From a bacterium (GTDB lineage Bacteria > Patescibacteria > Dojkabacteria > SC72): a stretch of DNA of 6,256 nt. The stretch spans positions 1-6,256 of the forward strand of contig JAKPKF010000096.1 of NCBI GenBank assembly GCA_029553845.1, written 5' to 3'. Shown one piece after another: positions 1 to 6,188 of the stretch. Below the pieces are notes generated by a model that made no database searches, was not told the origin of the DNA, and saw only the letters and a list, made by a program, of their open reading frames with translations. Numbering within the stretch: the first letter of the stretch is position 1; each line of letters starts with the position of its first letter. Made by a program: the position numbers and the translations under genes.

Positions 1-7
1 AAAAATT

Positions 8-16
8 GGAAGTAGG
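8..16 (+). promoter_or_regulatory. Ribosome binding site of the terminase gene
   Basis: GGAAG at 8-12 and AGG at 14-16 lie 9 and 5 bases before the TTG at 22. In-frame stops at 13-15 and 19-21 rule out any earlier start, and no in-frame ATG occurs before the Walker A motif. The purine stretch therefore supports TTG as the start. It probably lies inside the end of an upstream gene that is mostly outside the window. Confidence 0.55.
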
Positions 17-21
17 TATAA

Positions 22-1491
22 TTGTTAAACCAACAAAAAGAGAAAAAGGTTTTATGGACCCCACACCCGGGACCCCAAGAGGAAGTTCTGACTCGGACAG
101 AGTTTGAGATACTTTATGGTGGTGCAAGAGGAGGAGGAAAAACAGATGCTGGGATAGTGTGGCTAACGGACTATATTCTTAATCCTAAATTTCGAGCATT
201 AGTTATTAGACGCAATGCCGATGACTTATCCGACTGGGTGGATAGAGCTAGCAGAATGTACGCAGGATTAGGGGTCAATATTGCTTATAGGCCTGCTATT
301 TTGAGGTTTCCAAGTGGGGCTATTATCAGAACTGGCCATCTAAAGGACGAACTTGCTTATACTAAATACCAAGGGCATGAGTATCAAAGAATGCTGATTG
401 AGGAGCTGACACAAATTCCTAGTGAAAAACGTTATATGCAACTTATATCGTCTTGTAGATCTACTGTACCAGAATTAAAACCAGAGATATTTATGACAAC
501 CAACCCTGGAGGAGTTGGCCATTCGTGGGTGAAGAAAAGATTTATAGATCCTTCGCCTCCTAACGTACCGTTTAAGGATCCCTCATCTGGCAGAACAAGG
601 ATATTCATACCCGCTAAAGTTGACGACAACCCCACGCTGATAAAAAACGACCCTGACTATGTCGCTGGATTGGAGGAGTTGAGAGTTGCTGACGAGCAAT
701 TGTATAAAGCATGGAGACTGGGAAGCTGGGACGTGTTTATTGGACAAGTGTTTACCGAGTTTAATCGAGACATACACGTCAACGATAGACTAGATTATCC
801 CATAAAAGATTGTATTAAGATAATAGGTTTTGACTGGGGGTATAACGATCCCGGCTGCGCCGAATGGTTAGCTATCGCACCCGAAAATAAACGAGGGGTA
901 AGAAGGCTACATTTTTACCGTGAAATATATAGAAACGGAATGAGGCCTAAAGAGTGGGCGAGTGAATTATCTATTTTTGCTAAGATAGAAGATACGGACT
1001 TTCTAGTCTTACCCCATGACTGTTTTAGCGCACCTCATGGGGCTAGAACTATTGCGAGTATATTTCAAGAGGTCTTTAGAAAACAAAACATCACAACAAG
1101 GATTGTGCCTGGTAACACTTTAGCTAAAGGGGCAAGAATAAACAGGGTAGCTTTGATGCACGAGGCGTTGTCTATCTCGCCCGACAATAAACCTCATATG
1201 TACATGCACCCCGATTGTAGTAACTTGATCAGAACGTTGCCAGAGTTGGTACACGACGAAGTTAATGTGGAAGATGTCAATTCTAACAGTGAGGATCATG
1301 CTTACGATGCCGCTTCTGGTGCGTTGCTTTTTGTAAAAAACAAGTGGAATTTATTATCTGGTTCTGTTAAAATGAGAAAAAGGACGGCCAAACCATCTCC
1401 CTATATTAAACCTTTGGCTGACGGTACATTTTCATCGCGTGATTTTATGAAAGAATATAAAAGAAAAATAAAAAAGAGGTCGCATGTTTAA
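22..1491 (+). CDS. terL: Phage terminase large subunit (packaging ATPase and nuclease)
   Basis: This is the motor ATPase and endonuclease that cuts concatemeric phage DNA and drives it through the portal into the prohead. The 489 residues are a normal length for the family. The N-terminal ATPase domain shows Walker A GGARGGGKT at residues 33-41, Walker B MLIEE at 124-128 with E127/E128 as catalytic acid, and the coupling motif MTTNPGG at 158-164. The C-terminal RNase H-like nuclease domain shows the metal-binding acids in order: D271 in GFDWGYNDP, D333 in LPHDC, and D425/D429 in DHAYD. All expected motifs are present, so the enzyme should be active. The basic tail (KRKIKKRS) is a plausible contact with DNA or portal, which is inference. 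The start is TTG, directly after an in-frame TAA. The last 8 bases overlap the next gene, which suggests co-translation. No small terminase subunit is in the window; it would be expected upstream. Confidence 0.97.
   Translation: MLNQQKEKKVLWTPHPGPQEEVLTRTEFEILYGGARGGGKTDAGIVWLTDYILNPKFRALVIRRNADDLSDWVDRASRMYAGLGVNIAYRPAILRFPSGAIIRTGHLKDELAYTKYQGHEYQRMLIEELTQIPSEKRYMQLISSCRSTVPELKPEIFMTTNPGGVGHSWVKKRFIDPSPPNVPFKDPSSGRTRIFIPAKVDDNPTLIKNDPDYVAGLEELRVADEQLYKAWRLGSWDVFIGQVFTEFNRDIHVNDRLDYPIKDCIKIIGFDWGYNDPGCAEWLAIAPENKRGVRRLHFYREIYRNGMRPKEWASELSIFAKIEDTDFLVLPHDCFSAPHGARTIASIFQEVFRKQNITTRIVPGNTLAKGARINRVALMHEALSISPDNKPHMYMHPDCSNLIRTLPELVHDEVNVEDVNSNSEDHAYDAASGALLFVKNKWNLLSGSVKMRKRTAKPSPYIKPLADGTFSSRDFMKEYKRKIKKRSHV
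1474..1479 (+). promoter_or_regulatory. Ribosome binding site of the 85-residue protein
   Basis: AAGAGG lies inside the last codons of the terminase gene, 4 bases before the ATG at 1484. The spacing is short, but the match supports this ATG as the start of the small overlapping gene. Confidence 0.6.
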
Positions 1492-1741
1492 TAAGGGGAG
1501 AGACGAGGAAAACAATATTAGTGTTTGGCTCGATGAGAGCGGTGACGATGTAAAATCTTTTTATTGTTGCGTTTGTGGGCATAAGTGTTTCGAGTATCAT
1601 GGGAAAGTTAAGCTGATAGTGCAAGGGGCGTCTAACGCTGGCCGACAATTAGTGGTACAATGTAAAGGGACTATATTTAAGAAAGACTATTACGGAGGGG
1701 TAATGCCAGTAAAATGTAAAACTAAATATTGGATCGGATAA
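1484..1741 (+). CDS. Small cysteine-rich protein, possible Com-like zinc ribbon
   Basis: This 85-residue protein is not firmly recognised. It has six cysteines (C28, C29, C31, C35, C60, C78) and nearby H33 and H39. The segment YCCVCGHKCFEYHGKVKL (27-44) resembles the first half of Com-like zinc ribbons (C-x2-C-G, a hydrophobic pair, then G-x-V). PVKCKTKYWI near the C-terminus resembles the second knuckle, but it keeps only one cysteine of the usual CxxC, and C60 lies 18 residues earlier. If zinc is bound, the second half of the site is unusual. Mu Com is an RNA-binding translational activator. That family tie is only a suggestion here, and the protein could equally be a small packaging accessory. 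The gene is wedged between terminase and portal, overlapping the first by 8 bases and the second by 1. The overlaps and its own ribosome binding site make it a real gene. Confidence 0.85.
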   Translation: MFNKGRDEENNISVWLDESGDDVKSFYCCVCGHKCFEYHGKVKLIVQGASNAGRQLVVQCKGTIFKKDYYGGVMPVKCKTKYWIG

Positions 1742-1743
1742 TG
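1739..1743 (+). promoter_or_regulatory. TAATG stop/start overlap (translational coupling)
   Basis: The stop of the 85-residue gene (TAA, 1739-1741) shares its last A with the ATG of the portal gene (1741-1743). No strong Shine-Dalgarno sequence precedes it; only GGATCGG is present, almost touching the ATG. Portal translation therefore probably relies on ribosomes finishing the small gene and re-initiating. Confidence 0.7.
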
Positions 1744-3759
1744 AACACACAAGACGAAAAGCAAAACGATGCAGTTGTAGACAGTACGTCACCCATTAGT
1801 TTACCGATTAGCGATAATGAATTTTTGAGGTTAGTCAATAAGAAAATATCTGATGCTAACGTTTATTATGATAAGATTGGCCTCAATAGTAGGTCTAAAC
1901 GTAACGAGAAGTATTACAAAGGTGGATCTGATGACGACGAGGAGTTGGAGGATTGGCAGATTGACTATAAAGATAATATGATATATCAAGATGAGGAGAC
2001 TCGCTTGAGTTTAGCCGGTAGCCGTTTGCCCGATATCGTAGTCGTACCCTCCTCTAAAGATGCTAAAGCTAGTGAGATCGCTAAATTACAAGAGAAAGCT
2101 TTGAATATTACGCTTAAGTCGAGTAATATGCAATGTTTAGTCAAGGATATTTTAAGGCAAAGAGATATTAAGTTTAGATCTGCTGTTAAGATAACATGGG
2201 ATAAGACTATCGGAGATGACGGGGACTATCTGTTTAAATTGGTAGATGTTGACAAGCTAATATTAGACCCTAATGCAAATATACCCCATTTTGGCTTTAC
2301 TACTGACAACATGCAGTATATTGCAGAGTTTATTGAGGAACCTGTTGGTGAGGTGCTTGCTAAATTTCCTGATAAAAAAGATGAGATATTTAAAGAATTG
2401 GGATATATCAAGGGTACTACCGCTCAAATGGCCTCCATTATAAGATATACCGAGTTTCATTTTACATGGTATGACAAAGACGGCAAGAATATAGAGGGCG
2501 TTGGTTGGAAATATGGAGATGTCGTTTTAAAAACGCAGAAAACCCCCTACTGGGATTGGGACGGAAAAGAAATATCATCAGAGGAACCTAATGAAATGGG
2601 CGAGTTTGACGTTGAGACGGTGTATAAGAACTTTTTTGATCGTCCACGTAAGCCGTATATATTAGCAACTCATATCAATCTAGGCAAGGATCCTATTGAT
2701 GTTACAACACCTATTGAGCAGGCAATACCGTTGCAAAGAATTATAAACAAAAGAGGCAGGCAAATTACAGAAATATCCGATAGTACTGTTGGTAAATTAG
2801 GATTTGCTGGTGAATATATATCCAAGGATCGTGTAGAGGAGATGAGTACTGATCCTAAAGAGTATATTTATCTAGACAGTGCCGATGATATAAGAAAAGC
2901 AGTTACTGTATTTCCAGGTTCGCAAGTTAGCCCAATTCTATACCAAGATCTTGTGTCTAACAGAGGGCAAATAGACTCCAAGTTTAGCACCCATTCTACC
3001 ACGAGAGGTGAAACGGTTGATAACGCATCCGGTAAGTCCAAACAAATCACTCGCGAAGGTGATTTAACGATAAGTGATGATTTAGTCAATATAACTATCG
3101 TTCGTTTGATGTCGGAAATGGCGCAATGGGCAACACAAATGATGGTCACGCAATATAAAACGCCTCATTTTGTGCGCAATTTAGGAAAAGACGGGGAATT
3201 AGTAGAGATTGAATTACAGAGGGATAACATTGATAACGGTGTGTCAATTATGGTTGACGCTAGTACTGTCGATAAATCAAAGAGAAGGAGCGAGGCGTTG
3301 TTAATGGCTAGCCAGAGGAACATAGATCCTTTGTCTATGTTTGAAGATATGGATTTACCTAACCCCAAAGAAAGAACACGGAGATTAGTAAGTTTCTTAA
3401 TGGGAGTCCAAGACGGCTATTCTCGTTACTCTGATGATGTCGGACTTGACGAAAAAGAAAAAGAGGAGTCCGAAGATAAAGCTGTTGAGGATATTAAAAC
3501 TCTAGTTAGTGGTGGCGAAGTAGAACCAGAGGACATTGATGAAGCGTATTTAAGGACATTCATAGACTTCGTGGGGAGTGATGCTTTTGGCGAAATACCG
3601 CCTCAAGCTCAACAAAAGATACAAGAATATGTGTCTAGATTAAAAGGAATGGCTGGAGGTAGTGGGGCTATTGCACCTGACGGACAAGCCATGCCCGAAC
3701 AACCCCTAGAAGGAAATTTGCCTGAGGAAATGCCACCGCCTCAGACAGGTATGGTGTAA
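1741..3759 (+). CDS. Phage portal protein, P22-like
   Basis: This forms the dodecameric portal ring at one head vertex: the entry channel for packaged DNA, the docking site for the terminase, and later the head-tail connector. From the ATG at 1741 it is 672 residues, in the range of P22-type portals. Visible features are a helical N-terminus with the aromatic/basic start common in this family (VYYDKIGLN near 41-49, then an acidic run at 64-71). VDVDKLILDP at 168-177 is the typical 'DP' strand of the portal core. PIEQAIPLQRIINKRGRQ lies around 320-340. VSIMVDASTVDKSKRRSEA begins at 501, the usual turn before the long C-terminal helices. The last 30 or so residues are rich in Pro, Gly, Gln and Glu. 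Position right after the terminase supports the call. A TTG 12 bases upstream (1729) could also start the frame, but the TAATG overlap favours 1741. The next gene starts one base after the stop. The sequence is not close enough to P22 itself to name a gene. Confidence 0.93.
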   Translation: MNTQDEKQNDAVVDSTSPISLPISDNEFLRLVNKKISDANVYYDKIGLNSRSKRNEKYYKGGSDDDEELEDWQIDYKDNMIYQDEETRLSLAGSRLPDIVVVPSSKDAKASEIAKLQEKALNITLKSSNMQCLVKDILRQRDIKFRSAVKITWDKTIGDDGDYLFKLVDVDKLILDPNANIPHFGFTTDNMQYIAEFIEEPVGEVLAKFPDKKDEIFKELGYIKGTTAQMASIIRYTEFHFTWYDKDGKNIEGVGWKYGDVVLKTQKTPYWDWDGKEISSEEPNEMGEFDVETVYKNFFDRPRKPYILATHINLGKDPIDVTTPIEQAIPLQRIINKRGRQITEISDSTVGKLGFAGEYISKDRVEEMSTDPKEYIYLDSADDIRKAVTVFPGSQVSPILYQDLVSNRGQIDSKFSTHSTTRGETVDNASGKSKQITREGDLTISDDLVNITIVRLMSEMAQWATQMMVTQYKTPHFVRNLGKDGELVEIELQRDNIDNGVSIMVDASTVDKSKRRSEALLMASQRNIDPLSMFEDMDLPNPKERTRRLVSFLMGVQDGYSRYSDDVGLDEKEKEESEDKAVEDIKTLVSGGEVEPEDIDEAYLRTFIDFVGSDAFGEIPPQAQQKIQEYVSRLKGMAGGSGAIAPDGQAMPEQPLEGNLPEEMPPPQTGMV

Positions 3760-3760
3760 C

Positions 3761-6160
3761 ATGCTCGGAATATCCGATAAGTGGAAACAACGCTTAAAGG
3801 AGATGATCAGTGGTGCTCCTGTGGCACCTTTCATTGAGGTTGGTGATGTTTATGACTTCGGCAAAGAGATATATAAAGATTATATATATGACAGAGAGAA
3901 AAAAGAAGTTTTGCCTTCTGGACTAATATCTTATAACGTACAGCAAAAGAAAGCGGTGCCTAAACATGGGGAGCTTGCTAAATTGGCAACTACCAATATT
4001 GGTGAGTTAACACCTGACGAGCAAGAGAAAAAAATACAGCAAGACCTTGATCTAGCGACTAGCACCATGCCTATAGTGGGTGTAGGTAAATTTGGAAGCA
4101 AGGTGGCTAATAAGATTGCTTCTAAAGAAATAGGGGCAGTTAAGAAAACGGGGCAAAAGATCGGTGAAGCAGTATCTGACGTAGTAAAGAAAACGGCTAA
4201 GAAGTTTAGCGATATATTAGATAATGTGGAGGCGACTAAACCCGCAGAGATATCAAAGGTTGAGCCCACCCCCACACGAGTACAACCTAAAGTACCTATA
4301 TCACAAAAAGCTCTTAGCAATGAAGCAAGGAAGTATAAGAGTGCTGAGGAGTTTGTGAAGGCACAGTTTGGAAGAGATGTTAAATTTGCAAAAGTTGATT
4401 CGTTAGATGTATATGAAACTAATATAAATAGAGGATTAGTTGAAGATATTAAAAAACAGATACAAAATGGTGATTTTGTTGGTGCATTACAACACAGAGA
4501 AGCTATTGGAAAAACACCAGCGATAAGAGTTGAAGATGGAAAAGTTATAGATGGTAATCACAGACTTATTGCGTTAAAAGAACTTGGCATAAAAGAAGCG
4601 CCAGTTGAAATTATTGGTAGTAGCGGAAAAGTAGATTTAACAACAAAATCCCAACTAACTGACATCTGGAATAAAGCACAAACTAAGACAGACCCCCTTA
4701 TACAAGAAGCCAAGAAATATAAGAGTGCAGAGGAGTTTATTAAGGCACAAGGGACACCTGTTTATCACGGGACATACGAAAAAGGTGCGATAAAGTTTGA
4801 TAAATCCAAACTTGGTGTAAACAAGCCAGATTTTCTCTCAAATTTAGGATTTCATTTTACTCCTGATAAGAAAATGGCGGACAATCTTTTTGCTTATGAT
4901 TATGGTGGAAAAGGGCAAGGTCAAACAATAGAAGCAGTATTAAACATCAAAAAACCACTTAAAATAACCGAGACTGATTTGGTGAAAGATATTATCCGTT
5001 ATGGAAAAGAAAAAGGAACGATACCAAAACCTACTGCTGATGAATTACTTAAAAGACCTCTCTGGGGAAAAACAACAGACATAAAGGATATTACTCATTA
5101 CATTTATCGTGTTTCTAAACAATCGCCAGAAAAAGCACGATTTAATATAAAACAGGTAGCACAGGATTATTTGGAAAATCTTAAAAAACAAGGTTATGAT
5201 GGGATACAATATAAAAATGAAATAGAATGGGCAGCAGATAATAGATATGACTTTATTGCTTTTGAACCATCTCAAATTAAAACCAAATCCCAACTCACCG
5301 ATATCTGGAATAAAGCACAAACTAAGACAGACCCCCTTATACAAGAAGCCAAGAAATATAAGAGTGCAGAGGAGTTTATTAAGGCACAAGGGACACCTGT
5401 TTATCACGGAGGAGCTGGAGTTGATGAACTTAGTAAGTCTGTTAAAATTCTATCACCAGAAGATAAATTAAAATACCCATCAAGCGGTGGTGGTTATATT
5501 GGTTTAAGCACGAGTCCAGATAAGAGTTATGCTCAACAATATTCCAGGCAAATAGCTGGTCGTGATGATGTGGCGGAATTATTTATACAACCCAACGCTA
5601 AAATTAAGAATATAAAGGGTGCTATTGATGATATGTCAGCAGATGAATTAGAAAAATTATCTAAAAAGTTTGATGTATTAAAAAGTGTTGAAGATAATGA
5701 ATTTAGAATTTTAAATGAAAACATAATCAAAACCAAATCCCAACTAACAGATATCTGGAAAGAATCCCAACCCCTCTCTACAAATAAAGGGACACAGACA
5801 CTAACAGAAGCTCTTAGAGGGGAAGCAAAAGGTGGTTACAAAGCAAAAACTAGCGGTGCTGATGATTATTACAGGTTAGTTAAGAGGGACGAAGCTGATG
5901 ATATAATGAAAAATGGACTTAAACCAAATGCGGACGGTTATGTCAATCTTGCTACGCCTGGAGGCATCAGTAGAATAGCGAGGTTGAGTAGTGTGAAAGG
6001 TGATAATGTTTTGATTAAGGTAAGGCCTAAAAACATTGACAGCGTGACTAGCGATAGTGCTGCGGTTAGGGGCAAAATATCTCCCAAAAGAATTAGTTTA
6101 ATATCGGATTTACGCAAGGAAACGCTTGAGAAAAAGCTCAAGGATTTGTTAAATATTTAA
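3761..6160 (+). CDS. Multidomain 'polyvalent' protein: ParB-like plus three ART-like domains
   Basis: This 799-residue protein starts at the ATG one base after the portal stop, with only a weak AGG upstream, so it is probably coupled. Domains in order follow. Residues 1-190 are helical and charged, with a Gly/Ala/Lys-rich stretch after MPIVGVGKFGSK, and a Pro/Thr spacer near 163-185. Residues 203-290 are a ParB/sulfiredoxin-like domain with DGNHRLIALKELGI from 264. Residues 332-508 are ART-like domain 1 (VYHGT, LGFHFTPD, GYDGIQYKNE, FEPSQIK). Residues 545-657 are ART-like domain 2 (VYHGG, GLSTSPD, EDNEFRIL). Residues 700-782 are ART-like domain 3 (YYRLVKRDEADDIMKNGL, VLIKVRPKNI, GKISPKRI). 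Linkers reading KYKSAEEF and TKSQLTDIW each occur three times around the first three domains. No signal peptide or clear membrane helix is seen. Proteins of this kind in phages are thought to be virion-carried effectors that enter the host with the DNA and modify host targets; that role is inferred. No MuF domain was recognised. The frame is intact. Confidence 0.9.
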   Translation: MLGISDKWKQRLKEMISGAPVAPFIEVGDVYDFGKEIYKDYIYDREKKEVLPSGLISYNVQQKKAVPKHGELAKLATTNIGELTPDEQEKKIQQDLDLATSTMPIVGVGKFGSKVANKIASKEIGAVKKTGQKIGEAVSDVVKKTAKKFSDILDNVEATKPAEISKVEPTPTRVQPKVPISQKALSNEARKYKSAEEFVKAQFGRDVKFAKVDSLDVYETNINRGLVEDIKKQIQNGDFVGALQHREAIGKTPAIRVEDGKVIDGNHRLIALKELGIKEAPVEIIGSSGKVDLTTKSQLTDIWNKAQTKTDPLIQEAKKYKSAEEFIKAQGTPVYHGTYEKGAIKFDKSKLGVNKPDFLSNLGFHFTPDKKMADNLFAYDYGGKGQGQTIEAVLNIKKPLKITETDLVKDIIRYGKEKGTIPKPTADELLKRPLWGKTTDIKDITHYIYRVSKQSPEKARFNIKQVAQDYLENLKKQGYDGIQYKNEIEWAADNRYDFIAFEPSQIKTKSQLTDIWNKAQTKTDPLIQEAKKYKSAEEFIKAQGTPVYHGGAGVDELSKSVKILSPEDKLKYPSSGGGYIGLSTSPDKSYAQQYSRQIAGRDDVAELFIQPNAKIKNIKGAIDDMSADELEKLSKKFDVLKSVEDNEFRILNENIIKTKSQLTDIWKESQPLSTNKGTQTLTEALRGEAKGGYKAKTSGADDYYRLVKRDEADDIMKNGLKPNADGYVNLATPGGISRIARLSSVKGDNVLIKVRPKNIDSVTSDSAAVRGKISPKRISLISDLRKETLEKKLKDLLNI
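4331..4366 (+). repeat. First KYKSAEEF linker element, diverged copy
   Basis: This encodes KYKSAEEFVKAQ (residues 191-202) just before the ParB-like domain. By eye 31 of 36 bases match the corresponding part of the two full linkers (4715-4750 and 5354-5389). Three changes are silent and the other two together change Ile to Val. It marks the left border of the cassette array. Confidence 0.8.
4367..4642 (+). other. Cassette 1: ParB/sulfiredoxin-like domain
   Basis: Residues 203-294 of the 799-residue protein. DGNHR (264-268) followed by the helix LIALKELGI is the phosphate-binding signature of the ParB-N/sulfiredoxin fold, and the preceding EDGKVI and following APVEIIG form its strands. Members act as CTP- or ATP-binding switches or as nucleases; which applies here cannot be told. 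No ParB helix-turn-helix follows, so this is not a partition protein. Hand-counted GC over 4381-4640 is 81 of 260, well below the flanks. Confidence 0.75.
4646..4770 (+). repeat. Full linker repeat, copy A (125 bp)
   Basis: This encodes residues 296 to the first two bases of codon 337, from KSQLTDIW through KYKSAEEFIKAQ to the start of VYHG. It is a direct repeat of 5285-5409, offset 639 bases (213 codons). The last 107 bases (4664-4770) are identical to copy B. The three differences near the left end are all silent. Hand-counted GC of the identical part is 44 of 107. Confidence 0.97.
4771..5280 (+). other. Cassette 2: ART-like domain 1
   Basis: Approximately residues 337-507; the first strand VYHGT straddles the linker end. 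The pattern VYHGT (334-338), GFHFTPDKKMAD (363-374), VLNIKKPL (393-400), GYDGIQYKNE (478-487) and FIAFEPSQIK (498-507) matches the ADP-ribosyltransferase-like domain common in phage and mobile-element polyvalent proteins. H336 is the expected NAD-contacting His of the first strand. I cannot assign the catalytic Glu with confidence: E487 or E502 are candidates. Hand-counted GC is 165 of 510. Confidence 0.75.
5285..5409 (+). repeat. Full linker repeat, copy B (125 bp)
   Basis: Second copy of the 4646-4770 linker, encoding residues 509-549 and most of codon 550, again ending inside VYHG. It joins the two ART-like domains. It differs from copy A at only three bases, all in the TKSQLTDIW part and all silent. 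Recombination with copy A would delete ART domain 1 and keep the frame. Confidence 0.97.
5411..5725 (+). other. Cassette 3: ART-like domain 2
   Basis: Approximately residues 551-655, with the first strand VYHGG at 547-551 supplied by the linker. Then GGGYIGLSTSPDKSYAQQY (576-594) contains an STS triplet at 583-585. VAELFIQPNAKI (604-615) is a likely core strand, and EDNEFRIL (644-651) holds D645-x-E647, like the [Q/E]-x-E loop of R-S-E type ADP-ribosyltransferases but with Asp first. The first-motif residue is His (H549) rather than Arg, so the class is mixed. It is shorter than ART domain 1. Hand-counted GC over 5411-5730 is 101 of 320. Confidence 0.65.
5726..5760 (+). repeat. Truncated linker copy C (TKSQLTDIW end only)
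   Basis: This encodes IKTKSQLTDIW (656-666). It matches 5276-5310 at 32 of 35 bases by eye, offset 450 bases (150 codons). After TGGAA the similarity stops and a Ser/Pro/Thr spacer follows, with no KYKSAEEF element. It marks the right border of the cassette array. Confidence 0.9.
5858..6157 (+). other. C-terminal ART-like domain 3
   Basis: Residues 700-799. The order YYRLVKRDEADDIMKNGLKP (703-722), GYVNLATPGG (726-735), VLIKVRPKNI (750-759) and VRGKISPKRISLI (769-781) follows a pattern seen in ART-like folds: a first strand with Arg, a helix leading to 'GL', a strand, then a 'valid to I-x-P-x-R-I' ending. R705 is the candidate first-motif residue. A catalytic Glu is not obvious. It lacks the linker borders of the other cassettes, and its GC (162 of 397 over 5761-6157, hand count) matches the protein's N-terminal part, so it may be the original C-terminus. 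A charged helix closes the protein. Confidence 0.5.
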
Positions 6161-6173
6161 TTTATGATATAAT
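6146..6173 (+). promoter_or_regulatory. Possible sigma70-type promoter before the next gene
   Basis: A perfect -10 hexamer TATAAT (6168-6173) follows TTGTTA (6146-6151, 4 of 6 to TTGACA) with a 16-base gap. The -35 part lies in the last codons of the 799-residue protein. It sits in the only intergenic gap of the window, which fits a fresh start of transcription. AT-rich sequence yields such matches by chance, so confidence is moderate. Confidence 0.4.
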
Positions 6174-6177
6174 ATAA

Positions 6178-6185
6178 AAAAGGAA
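6178..6185 (+). promoter_or_regulatory. Ribosome binding site of the last gene
   Basis: AAAAGGAA ends 3 bases before the ATG at 6189 (AGGA to ATG spacing is 4). It is the clearest unshared Shine-Dalgarno-like site in the window and supports that start. Confidence 0.7.
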
Positions 6186-6188
6186 ATT

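Noticed and set aside
1..107. End of an upstream gene overlapping the terminase start
   Set aside because: One frame closes at 26-28 and another at 105-107. Either could be the tail of an upstream gene, but too few codons are visible to choose, so none is annotated.
1729..1740. TTG at 1729 as portal start (four extra residues)
   Set aside because: The ATG at 1741 overlaps the upstream stop as TAATG, a standard coupled arrangement, and the TTG has no better ribosome binding site.
3931..4320. Minus-strand open frame of 129 codons, and another at 5045-5407
   Set aside because: Both lie fully opposite a well-supported coding region, have implausible cysteine- and hydrophobic-rich translations, and match no known family. 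They are shadows.
4646..5760. CRISPR array or mobile element at the repeats
   Set aside because: The repeats are in frame, protein-coding, spaced by whole domains of unequal size, and have no inverted ends, target duplications or transposase.
6125..6142. Hairpin CTTGAG-AAAAAG-CTCAAG as a terminator
   Set aside because: The stem is only 6 pairs with three G-C pairs, lies inside the coding region, and is followed by GATTTGTT rather than a T run.
3761..6160. MuF-type head morphogenesis protein with a toxin tail
   Set aside because: The position after the portal fits, but I see no MuF domain in the N-terminal 190 residues; a very diverged one cannot be excluded.
22..6160. Alternative genetic code (stop codon reassignment)
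   Set aside because: All four complete genes are open without in-frame TAG or TGA, end in TAA, and use TGG for Trp, so the standard code suffices.
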